Positions 47,210-55,194 of a stretch of 64,000 nucleotides of DNA are shown here, piece after piece (the stretch's first letter is position 1; the number at the start of each line of letters is the position of its first letter). The position numbers and the translations under genes are program-made. The stretch is from an uncultured Chthonomonas sp. (GTDB lineage: Bacteria > Armatimonadota > Chthonomonadetes > Chthonomonadales > Chthonomonadaceae): contig CAIONQ010000029.1 in NCBI GenBank assembly GCA_903859705.1, positions 1 through 64,000 of the forward strand, in the 5' to 3' direction. Under the pieces are notes generated by a model. That model did no database searches. It saw nothing but the letters and a program-made list of their open reading frames with translations, and was not told the DNA's origin.

Positions 47210-50188
47210 ATGGGGTTGAATCTTAAGAGATTTATGCGAGCCAGTTTCGTTCCCAGTTTTGTGCTGGCGAGCGTTTTGGCTATGAATGCGCCGTCTGTGA
47301 TGGCGCAGCCGTCTCCTCCGGCAGGAGGCCAGGGCGGTGGCGGCACCGGAGTTACCTACGCGTACAACAGAATTTCGAACAATTACCTTACACTCTATGT
47401 AGGGGCTGGTTCGGCTGTCGCAGGAAGCCTCGGTATCTGGACCACTGGAAGTAACTCTACTGATCCTGGCAACGCGATCATGTACGGCGGTCCAATTCAG
47501 CCAACTGATAGCCCGGTTGCCGTACCGTATTTCGGCGGTTGGCTGTATGTTCGCATTGATGATGGCACCAAGGGTTCCCTCGGCGGCAAAGATTACCTGT
47601 TTGGTGATTCCGCCAATGGTGGGTGGCTCGTAGCGCCAACAGTTGTGGGCACACACATCGAAGCACGCTGGGCAACTAAAGCGTTTTCGTCTGGTTCAGG
47701 GCAAACGGGAACCGGAACTGCCACGGATGTTGTTGAAGTAGATATGATCGGGTCATTCATACATGACACGGTCCGTTTCTCGTTTACGGTCAAGAACACT
47801 GCAGGCAACGCAAGCCACAAAATTGGCCTGGCATTTGTTGAAGATATTGGCGTACAGGTGAGCACACTGGATCTCGACGGTCCGTTGCGGCTTTCCAATT
47901 CTCCGTATCTGCACAAAGAGTCCTTGCTAAGCGGTGGTCAAATCCCTGGAGCGTTCTCAACCTACGTTCCGATTAGTGCAGCAACCACAAATAAGGCAGC
48001 AACATACCACGGTATCAAGGCTATTCTGCAGCCAACCAACAGTGCAGCAACCGAGCCAACGCCACCAACACGATTTGCCTATGGTCGAACATCCTTGCTG
48101 GAAGGTTCTGACTATTCCAGCGGTTCCAAGGTTCGAAACTACGAGTGGTTGTGGAACTTCCAGAAGTACATGGATCCGACAGTTGTTCTGGATAAGAACG
48201 TTGGGCTAAATGGCACCGATGCAACTACAGTTGTGTACTGGGATCAGGAAGTATTCGCATCCGGGCAGAGCAAAACCAAAGTTGCCTACCTTGGTGCCGA
48301 TACTGCAACCACGGATTACAACGGAATTGCATCTCTCAGCGTAGGCGGTCCGCCCGCTCTGGGGTTTGTAACTGACCGTACCAACCCGTCCGCTCCGGTC
48401 GCTGTTGCAGCGCCCAACCCGTTTGTTGTCACAGCATCGGTCCAGAACCTCACCGACGTAAACTCGCAGACATCCAGCAACCCGTTCGGTTTCGATACCA
48501 CAACGTTTACTATCAACCTGCCTCCGGGCCTGGTGCTGGCCAGTGGTGAAACTCCTACGAAGGCTGTAGCCAGTATCCCAGCGGGTACAGAAGGCACGGT
48601 TTCGTGGAACGTGCAGTTGGATGCTTCTAACCCACAGTCGGGTACTCTGCTTTATGCAGTTTCCGCAGCTACCAATGGTGTGAGCAAGGTTGTACAGCGC
48701 TCGGTGCAGATTCCTGCACCTACCACGGTAACGCTTGATCCAGATTCGGTGCATCCCGGATACTTCAAAATGAAGTCGTTCGGCTTGTTGTTCAACAGTG
48801 CAACCCCGTCGCAGGCTCTTGGTCTGCCACAGGGCTCCAACATCACGCCTCAGATCGATACTCGGTCCTGGGACTCAACGGTTGGCCACTATTCTGAAAA
48901 TCCGAACTGGACTCCTGGCTTTGCTTACTGGGTGCGATACAACCCTGCAAGCCCGGCCATAACAACTCCGCAGACGTTCACCATCAACGCGGCCCTTTAC
49001 CCGCCAGTGGATCAACAGGTACAACCTACCTCAACATCCTACAAGGTGAGCTATCCCAAGGGTTGGAATCAGATTGGTAATCCGTACGTTTACGATTATC
49101 GCTTCTCTGAAATGCAGGTGTTCAACCCCAGCACGCTCACGGTAACCGATATCAGCACCGCGTCTGATAACATCCACCAGTGGGTACTCCCGGCCGTTTA
49201 TCATTACAACACGGATGATCCTAGCCCAAGCAACTGGTACTATGAACTGGAGCCGAACATGGGCTTCACCATGAAGGCGGGCGAAGGCTACTGGATTTAC
49301 GTTCTTAAAGATAATCTGCAGTTCATCTACAATGGTGTCGATACTCCTGGCGCATCGGTTAGCCGTTCTGCACAGGTTGGCGTTGGCCTTGGCAGCACTC
49401 TTGGCCGCAGCCTTCCCAATAACTGGCGAGTAAATCTGCTCGCGAAGAGCGCACACGGATCCGATACCCTTACCTACGTAGGTGTTGCACCGAATGCCTC
49501 TGATACCAACGACCTGTATAAATACGGCAAGCCTCCGGTGTTCAACCCGGGTACTAGCCTTGATATCGTACACGGCGATTGGGGTTCAGCTAACGGTCGA
49601 TACGCACAGGATCTGCGATCTTCATCTCTGACCACCAAGGTATGGAACCTCGAAGTGTCCGCTCCTGCAGCAGACAAAGAGGTTGTGATTACCTGGCCAG
49701 GTGTGGCGAACAGCCTGCCGCGCAACTACGATCTGTACCTGGTGGATCCTTCCACCAATCTGCGACACAGCCTGCGCGATATGTCCTCCTACACGGTGGC
49801 CGTAACGGGTGGCGTAAGCCGCAGCCTTCAGATCGTTGCTCAGCCGCGCAATGGCCGAACCGCCGTTGCTATCTCCAGCTTCGATGTAACCGGAGCAACT
49901 CGCGGCGCAGGTGCAGCCGGTGCCGTTACCATCCGGTACACGCTCACCACAGCTGCTGATGCTCAGATCAAGGTTACCGACTCTCGCGGTAAGGTTGTCC
50001 GCACACTTAACACCACTACTCGCGCAGCAGCCGATGGCAGCCAGACGAATGTTGGTGAGGTAGTGTGGGATCTTAAGGATCAGAAGGGTGTTTCGATTGG
50101 TGCCGGTTCCTACAACGTAGAACTGGTAGCAGTCTCCAGCGCCGGTCAGCGATCCCGCCAGATCAAGCCATACACCGTGGTTCGATAA
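47210..50188 (+). CDS. Large secreted protein with shared C-terminal module and FlgD-like domain
   Basis: A 992-aa exported protein. ATG 47210 is placed by AGGGAGG nine bases upstream and gives a signal peptide ending MAQP. The N-terminal 400 residues are beta-rich and unrecognised (YAYNRISNNYLTLYVG, VDMIGSFIHDTVRFSFTV). From about 540 it has the block seen in the two other large proteins: FKMKSFGLLFN, GWNQIGNPYVYD, GYWIYVLKD, then WRVNLLAKSA...GRYAQDLRSS...WNLEVSAP, and a FlgD-like Ig end (IRYTLTTAADAQIKVTD). It has no enzyme motif. It is likely a structural or adhesive surface protein. Confidence 0.8.
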   Translation: MGLNLKRFMRASFVPSFVLASVLAMNAPSVMAQPSPPAGGQGGGGTGVTYAYNRISNNYLTLYVGAGSAVAGSLGIWTTGSNSTDPGNAIMYGGPIQPTDSPVAVPYFGGWLYVRIDDGTKGSLGGKDYLFGDSANGGWLVAPTVVGTHIEARWATKAFSSGSGQTGTGTATDVVEVDMIGSFIHDTVRFSFTVKNTAGNASHKIGLAFVEDIGVQVSTLDLDGPLRLSNSPYLHKESLLSGGQIPGAFSTYVPISAATTNKAATYHGIKAILQPTNSAATEPTPPTRFAYGRTSLLEGSDYSSGSKVRNYEWLWNFQKYMDPTVVLDKNVGLNGTDATTVVYWDQEVFASGQSKTKVAYLGADTATTDYNGIASLSVGGPPALGFVTDRTNPSAPVAVAAPNPFVVTASVQNLTDVNSQTSSNPFGFDTTTFTINLPPGLVLASGETPTKAVASIPAGTEGTVSWNVQLDASNPQSGTLLYAVSAATNGVSKVVQRSVQIPAPTTVTLDPDSVHPGYFKMKSFGLLFNSATPSQALGLPQGSNITPQIDTRSWDSTVGHYSENPNWTPGFAYWVRYNPASPAITTPQTFTINAALYPPVDQQVQPTSTSYKVSYPKGWNQIGNPYVYDYRFSEMQVFNPSTLTVTDISTASDNIHQWVLPAVYHYNTDDPSPSNWYYELEPNMGFTMKAGEGYWIYVLKDNLQFIYNGVDTPGASVSRSAQVGVGLGSTLGRSLPNNWRVNLLAKSAHGSDTLTYVGVAPNASDTNDLYKYGKPPVFNPGTSLDIVHGDWGSANGRYAQDLRSSSLTTKVWNLEVSAPAADKEVVITWPGVANSLPRNYDLYLVDPSTNLRHSLRDMSSYTVAVTGGVSRSLQIVAQPRNGRTAVAISSFDVTGATRGAGAAGAVTIRYTLTTAADAQIKVTDSRGKVVRTLNTTTRAAADGSQTNVGEVVWDLKDQKGVSIGAGSYNVELVAVSSAGQRSRQIKPYTVVR

Positions 50189-50214
50189 GATCCAGTGATC
50201 TAAATGGTTGTTTC

Positions 50215-50250
50215 ATACAGCGCAGGCGCACTTATGTGCCTGCGCTGTAT
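50215..50250 (+). terminator. Hairpin after the 992-aa protein gene
   Basis: ATACAGCGCAGGCGCA and TGTGCCTGCGCTGTAT pair over 16 positions with one G-T-type mismatch and a CTTA loop. No T-run follows. A second hairpin (CGTATCGTTTCC with GGAAACGGGTACG) lies at about 50307-50335, in the leader of the next gene. Confidence 0.6.
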
Positions 50251-50408
50251 GTCAATATAGTGTTAGAGTATTTCGTATAGTAAGAATCAATCTCATATGT
50301 GACTCGTATCGTTTCCCGGGAGGAAACGGGTACGATTTCTGAGAATGGTTCCATTAACAATTTCTTCCTGCATCAATCAGCTCGATGTCTGGAATCGGAG
50401 TAAACCTC

Positions 50409-51047
50409 ATGTATTCACTGAGCATATCCAAAGCAACCGTTACTCGCCGCGCCTTTGCGATAGGAGCCGCGGTTTTGAGTGTAATGCTGCTCTCTGGGGG
50501 TGCGCATGCGCAGACCAAAAAAGGCACAGTGGAGCAGGTTGAGCTGAAACAAGTATTGGTGTTTCCGCCAGATACCAAGGGTGGCGCCAGCGATCAGATT
50601 TCTGATGACATTCTCGGCACCATAAAAGATCGCCTTACCGCAAGCAAGAAATATGAGCCAATTCGGTTTTTGAGCTCTATTCCAACTGTGCGGCTGGCGG
50701 TTATGCAGAACACATTGTTGCCGGCAGACGTTCGTAAACCGTTCGACAACGATGCCAAGCTAAAAAAACTATCCGGGGTTACCGGGCAGAGCTACGTAAT
50801 CGTTGCTTCTGTAGATGACTACGAGTACGATAGTGCCAAGAACCAGGTAAACGTTGTGATCTCAGTTCGAATGATCGATTACACGGGTGCCAAGGCAGTT
50901 GTGCGGTCCGCTGCACAGAGCGCTTCTAGCCCTGCAAATGCAGGAAACACGGCAGAGAGCAAGCTTGCGAGTGACCTTGCAAAGAGCCTTACCGATAAAC
51001 TGATGACCTCGATCCTTACACCGAAACCAACCACTCAGGCCAAGTAA
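50409..51047 (+). CDS. Exported CsgG/GNA1162-like protein
   Basis: A 212-aa exported protein. ATG 50409, eight bases after CGGAG, begins a signal peptide (TRRAFAIGAAVLSVMLLSGG...HAQ) with a twin Arg. The mature part has QVLVFPPDTKGGASDQISDDILGTIKDRL, then GQSYVIVASVDDYEYD and VVISVRMIDYTGAKAV. This order (promoter-like helix, strand, 'VxGxV..Y', strand) resembles CsgG-type and GNA1162-type lipoprotein folds. There is no lipobox, so it is not a lipoprotein. It precedes the barrel protein by 45 bases and is probably in its operon. Confidence 0.6.
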   Translation: MYSLSISKATVTRRAFAIGAAVLSVMLLSGGAHAQTKKGTVEQVELKQVLVFPPDTKGGASDQISDDILGTIKDRLTASKKYEPIRFLSSIPTVRLAVMQNTLLPADVRKPFDNDAKLKKLSGVTGQSYVIVASVDDYEYDSAKNQVNVVISVRMIDYTGAKAVVRSAAQSASSPANAGNTAESKLASDLAKSLTDKLMTSILTPKPTTQAK

Positions 51048-51092
51048 TCTCCCCGGGGTTGTTTTTACGGTGAAGCAGGAGCAACTTCGCAT

Positions 51093-53084
51093 ATGCGAAT
51101 AACCTTTAATAAGATGGGTAATACGGCAATCAAGTTTGCAGCTGTGTTTATGTTCATTGTCGCTGGCATTGCCGCCGGTGCCGGTGTAAACACAGTGCAA
51201 CTTAGATCAATGCGTCCGGTTATTCTTGCAGATGGTAAGCAAAGCACGGATATCACCGCTATCGTCAGGGATTCGACTGGCCGCCAGTTAACTGGTAATG
51301 TGTTGGTTCAGTTCACCACCACTGCCGGCACGCTTTCTCAGCAGCAGGCGTATACCGATTTTTCTGGTGCCGCTCGCGTACGGCTAATCAGTGCACCCAT
51401 CGCCGGTCTTGCTAAAGTATCTGCATTCACCGCAGGTGGAACGCCAGATTCTATTGATATAGAGTTTACAGATGATCCTCAGGCCACCTATGCTGGCAAC
51501 AACTATATGTTGTTTACCGCAAAAACATACCTGGCATATGCCGCTACAGAGCGTGTAATCGAGGGTGAAGGGCTTAACGGCGGCGCGCATCTGTCGTTCC
51601 GTAACTTCGAAGTATCCGCAGACAGGTTGCAGTTCCGGTGCGACGATGGAATTTTGCGTGCTCAGGGGACTGTTACGATGAAGCGCGGCACGCACAAGTT
51701 GCTTGCGTCTCGCGTTTACTACAGCCTGATAAGTGGCGATGGAGTGGCCATAACACGCGAAGATGGCGGCACAGCAAAAACTGTAAAGCTCTACGGCGAA
51801 TCCATGCGGCAGGAGGAGTCAAAGGTACCGGCTGCTTACTCCTACATGACCATGCCGCAGCTCAATGTTAAGCTCATCATCTCGGCGGTTGCCATAACCT
51901 ATTTCCCGAATGATAAGCTTCAGTTTAAGAAACCGCGCTTCTTCCAGGATCAGGCGCAGATTCTTGCCATGAACTACTACGAGGTGCCACTACACTCCGA
52001 TCAGTTGTTCACCGATCAGTTCTTCAGCCTGGGCACAAGTGGATTCGGCCTCGAACTTCCGTACTATTACAGCCTCACTGCAACCGGGTCTGGGGTTGCT
52101 ACTTTACGGCATCAGCAAGCCATGGGCCGTGGCTACATCAGCTACAACCCGGGTTGGGCTATTGATGTGGTTCAGAGCTATAACTCCAACACCGATCACA
52201 GGTTTGAAGGTGCTTATGGATTTACGGGCCTTACACGGGGAGATTGGGATTTCCGCTGGAATCACAATCAGGAATGGGACAGCCACACGCAAACCTCTTT
52301 CGATGTTGAATTTCCGAGGCACGATAGCATTTACGGCTCTACAAACATCTCGCAACAGTTCAGCATGCTGAGGTGGGGCGCCAACTTAGCTGGCGGCCAA
52401 ACGTTTCTAAGCGATCACACGCAATCTACCCGAGCGGATGTTTTCGTCGAATCTACGCCAAGAACGTTGCTTGGCTTCAAAAGCATGCTGTATACGGTGG
52501 GAACTACGTTTCTTAGCGCTCATAGTAAGAGTGCCAATCCCGCTCTTGCCGGCGCTTCCGAAACTCGAGAAGGCGTAAATTTCCACGCGTTCTCACGGCC
52601 AATTCCGCTGGATAAGCACACACAACTTACAAGTTCGTTCACTGTTGGCAATACCTGGGCGGGGCATGAGGGCTCTGGTATGACATCGCTTGCAACCGTT
52701 GCTCTGGATCACTCCTTCAACAAGGCAGGCAACCTCAATCTTACATATGATCTGGTTATGCAGCCAGGAACCTTTTATGATAGCCAGGGTAAGCACAGGG
52801 TAAGTACTTCCTACAATCTTAGCCAGGGTAAAAAGGTTACGCTCAGCGTTTTTGGTTCAGCCTACCTGGATACCTCGGATCGTAGCCTGCTTGCAGATAT
52901 GTCTTACAAGCTGGATAAGAACTGGAGATTGATGGGTGCTGCTACTCTGCAGAAATACAACGATCTGTCTTACACCGATTTCGAAGTAATGATCGGAAGA
53001 AGGCTTGGCGCACGAGAAATGCAGATAGCCTATTCCACTTACCTCAAGCGTATTTCGGTAGACTACACGGCCACACGATTCTAA
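51093..53084 (+). CDS. Outer-membrane Big-1/OstA/LptD-like beta-barrel protein
   Basis: A 663-aa exported protein. After the signal segment (AAVFMFIVAGIAAGAG), residues about 33-125 are an invasin-type Big-1 Ig domain (ILADGKQSTDITAIVRDSTG, TAGTLSQQQAYTDFSGAARV). About 150-260 resembles the OstA/LptA jellyroll (FEVSADRLQFRCDDGILRAQGTVTM). The rest is alternating aromatic strands ending in TATRF, as expected of an outer-membrane barrel. LptD proteins insert lipopolysaccharide, but this one is short and carries an Ig domain where LptD has none. An adapted exporter, or a channel for the locus, is possible. Confidence 0.65.
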   Translation: MRITFNKMGNTAIKFAAVFMFIVAGIAAGAGVNTVQLRSMRPVILADGKQSTDITAIVRDSTGRQLTGNVLVQFTTTAGTLSQQQAYTDFSGAARVRLISAPIAGLAKVSAFTAGGTPDSIDIEFTDDPQATYAGNNYMLFTAKTYLAYAATERVIEGEGLNGGAHLSFRNFEVSADRLQFRCDDGILRAQGTVTMKRGTHKLLASRVYYSLISGDGVAITREDGGTAKTVKLYGESMRQEESKVPAAYSYMTMPQLNVKLIISAVAITYFPNDKLQFKKPRFFQDQAQILAMNYYEVPLHSDQLFTDQFFSLGTSGFGLELPYYYSLTATGSGVATLRHQQAMGRGYISYNPGWAIDVVQSYNSNTDHRFEGAYGFTGLTRGDWDFRWNHNQEWDSHTQTSFDVEFPRHDSIYGSTNISQQFSMLRWGANLAGGQTFLSDHTQSTRADVFVESTPRTLLGFKSMLYTVGTTFLSAHSKSANPALAGASETREGVNFHAFSRPIPLDKHTQLTSSFTVGNTWAGHEGSGMTSLATVALDHSFNKAGNLNLTYDLVMQPGTFYDSQGKHRVSTSYNLSQGKKVTLSVFGSAYLDTSDRSLLADMSYKLDKNWRLMGAATLQKYNDLSYTDFEVMIGRRLGAREMQIAYSTYLKRISVDYTATRF

Positions 53085-53112
53085 CAGTTAGGATCGCTGG
53101 CTCATTTTTATA

Positions 53113-53155
53113 AAATATCCCGACACGGCTCACAAGCCATGTCGGGATATTTGTT
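53113..53155. terminator. Terminator between convergent genes
   Basis: AAATATCCCGACA...GGCT (53113 onward) pairs with AGCC...TGTCGGGATATTT (to 53152), with one internal mismatch and a CACA loop. TTGTTTGTT follows on the right and TTATAAAA lies on the left. It can end the barrel gene and the leftward paralog gene. Confidence 0.8.
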
Positions 53156-53176
53156 TGTTACAGCCAGGCACAGCTG

Positions 53177-54982
53177 TTACTCGGGATATTTAACGTGTAA
53201 TAACTCGGCACGGTACCTGCCTTCGTGCTGAAGCATTCTATCCAACCGAACATGTTGCTCTACTTCAAGTTGTGCGGTGTTCTGAACTGCTGTATAGCAG
53301 AATGCCGTCACACACACTGCTGCCACTGCCGCCAGCCCACAGGTGCCTCGTACAACGGTATATCCGGAACCTTTTCCACTTAATAGCCTGGCTGCGCCCG
53401 CCAGGCACAGCACCAACAGAGGTGCAATTAAGGAACCGACCAGCGTTGCACCTTGCACAAAGGCTGGAGAGTTGCGGAACTGACTAAACCCACTCTCCGT
53501 GCTGCTGGTGGAATTGCCAGACAACATTGCCATTGTATTCGTTAGCTTAACCAGGGCCCTGTCAATATTGGTCATCTCTACGCCCCAGTGAGCGCCGAGA
53601 GTAACAATAATTGCCACCGTTACAAAAATACCGAGGGTCATGCTACTTGCCGCCGATTTGTCGGCACGTAAGCCAACAAGAACGGCGCAAGTAAGTGCCA
53701 GTAGTAACAGCCACACGCCGTTTGCAAGCCCCAGGGATGCCACTATCCAATGCCGATTGATATCGCGCATTTTTTGGCCTCCAAAGGGATCGTGGAGGTT
53801 AGCAGCGGTACTTTCACTAAGACTTCGATATGAATAGCCGGCCTGCACTTCATTCTCTGCTGCTTTAGCCGCTTCTGGATGCCCAAGAGAGACAGCAAAT
53901 TTGCGGTAAACTTCGAGCCGAACTGTGTTTTTCTGAAAGGTATCCAGCTTCTGCATAGCAAGATTATCCAGGCCAGCATAGAGGACTTTATCTGGATGAG
54001 AGTAAGCCAGATTAGAGATTGAAATTCCTACCAACCCGCCAATTAGACTGCGAGAGTGCTGGCGCATATTTCGGCCAAGTGCCAGCGTATCTTGCCTGAT
54101 TTGCAGGCCTTCCAGCCTCTTGCCCGATGTCTCTTTTTGTGCCGCGATCATGTCTGCAAGCCGCCCAACGGCACGCAAGCGTGCAAAGTGTGGGAAGAGT
54201 ATAGAGGCAAGCACCATGGTGCGGGCAAGGCTATTGGCACCAGGTTTGCGGCTCATGCAGCGCCACCGAGATTCGGCCTCAGCCCAACTGTAATCGTCCC
54301 AATGCTTGCATTGTGCTGCAATATGCAGCACTTTCAGCGCTTCCGCATCGTTATAGTTACAAAACAGGCCCATGGCTTTCATTGCCGGGAAGTAGCCGTT
54401 CTCCGGGTCACGTTCCGCTCCCTGTTCTGCTGCATCCAAAAATGCCTGCAGCGCGTGGGGCTCTGGCAGCGTTTTCAAACCACTGCGTGCAAGGGGGCTG
54501 ACTCTTGCGGTAGTCTCCCCAAAGTAAGCCATTACCTCATTATCTCTTCGCACGCCTATATCACCCATGCTGGCGAACCGCAGTTCATGAGCACGTATCT
54601 CTTTCAGCTTCTCCGGGTAGTTAAGCACAAGGTCTTCAAAGGGGCGTCGCCTATCAGATTCGCTGGCGTTTCCCGTTTGTAAACGTGTTTCAACGGCATA
54701 TGTTAGCGCGGCATCATAGTCGTGCACACCAACCGGGAGCGGCAATGGGGCAACTGCTGAGGCTCCAGAGGAGTAGTTTACGGCCATTTGCTGCACGGCC
54801 GCAGAAAGCCCTTTGCCCTGGCCCGTAAGTATTGCGGCTTCCTGCTTCATAACCGGTGCCGTATCCGCGCGAGTCGCCAGCAGCCCAACAATGGCTGCAG
54901 AAACCCCGATAAGCACCAGTGCGGCACCATACCATAGGCCAATGCGCCCGCCGGGTTTATCGCCAGAGCCGTTGCTTGTCAT
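53177..54982 (-). CDS. Tandem paralog 1: membrane protein with large extracytoplasmic or cytoplasmic helical domain
   Basis: A 601-aa protein of no recognised family. One TM segment lies at about 16-37 (GAALVLIGVSAAIVGLLAT), then a helical soluble domain of about 380 residues (RRPFEDLVLNYPEKLKEIR, YFPAMKAMGLFCNYNDAEAL, RLEGLQIRQDTLALGRNMR). Four or so TM segments follow from about 420. The protein ends HEGRYRAELLHVKYPE. ATG 54982 follows GGAGA. The helical part, with its AxxAxx rows, could be TPR-like. Close copy at 55195-56994; distant copy at 57137-58777. Confidence 0.75.
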   Translation of the reverse strand: MTSNGSGDKPGGRIGLWYGAALVLIGVSAAIVGLLATRADTAPVMKQEAAILTGQGKGLSAAVQQMAVNYSSGASAVAPLPLPVGVHDYDAALTYAVETRLQTGNASESDRRRPFEDLVLNYPEKLKEIRAHELRFASMGDIGVRRDNEVMAYFGETTARVSPLARSGLKTLPEPHALQAFLDAAEQGAERDPENGYFPAMKAMGLFCNYNDAEALKVLHIAAQCKHWDDYSWAEAESRWRCMSRKPGANSLARTMVLASILFPHFARLRAVGRLADMIAAQKETSGKRLEGLQIRQDTLALGRNMRQHSRSLIGGLVGISISNLAYSHPDKVLYAGLDNLAMQKLDTFQKNTVRLEVYRKFAVSLGHPEAAKAAENEVQAGYSYRSLSESTAANLHDPFGGQKMRDINRHWIVASLGLANGVWLLLLALTCAVLVGLRADKSAASSMTLGIFVTVAIIVTLGAHWGVEMTNIDRALVKLTNTMAMLSGNSTSSTESGFSQFRNSPAFVQGATLVGSLIAPLLVLCLAGAARLLSGKGSGYTVVRGTCGLAAVAAVCVTAFCYTAVQNTAQLEVEQHVRLDRMLQHEGRYRAELLHVKYPE

Positions 54983-55033
54983 TGAGGTTCTCCAGATGGC
55001 TTTGCTATTAACCACAACCATGTTCCAGGATGA

Positions 55034-55069
55034 ATATCATACGGGTATGTGAGCAACACGGTTGCGCTG
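55034..55069 (-). promoter_or_regulatory. Promoter of paralog 1, duplicated element
   Basis: Reading the minus strand: CAGCGCAACCG, a 12-base unlike spacer, then ACCCGTATGATAT. The same two blocks at the same spacing precede paralog 2. CAACCG and TATGAT would be -35 and -10 with a 17-base gap. Confidence 0.65.
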
Positions 55070-55130
55070 GTTAGGCAACAAGGTAAAAACAAGCGGGTTT
55101 GCCATATTAGCAGCCGCACATAACACAATT

Positions 55131-55163
55131 ATCCCGGCAGGGCCACGCAGCCCTTGCCGGGAT
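55131..55163 (-). terminator. Terminator of paralog 2
   Basis: ATCCCGGCAGGG (55131-55142) pairs with CCCTTGCCGGGAT (55151-55163) with one bulged T. On the minus strand it is followed by AATTGTG. The stem resembles the terminator at 53113-53155 (ATCCCGrCA). Confidence 0.7.
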
Positions 55164-55194
55164 ATTATCGTGTAGTTTTTTGTAAGAACCCGCT

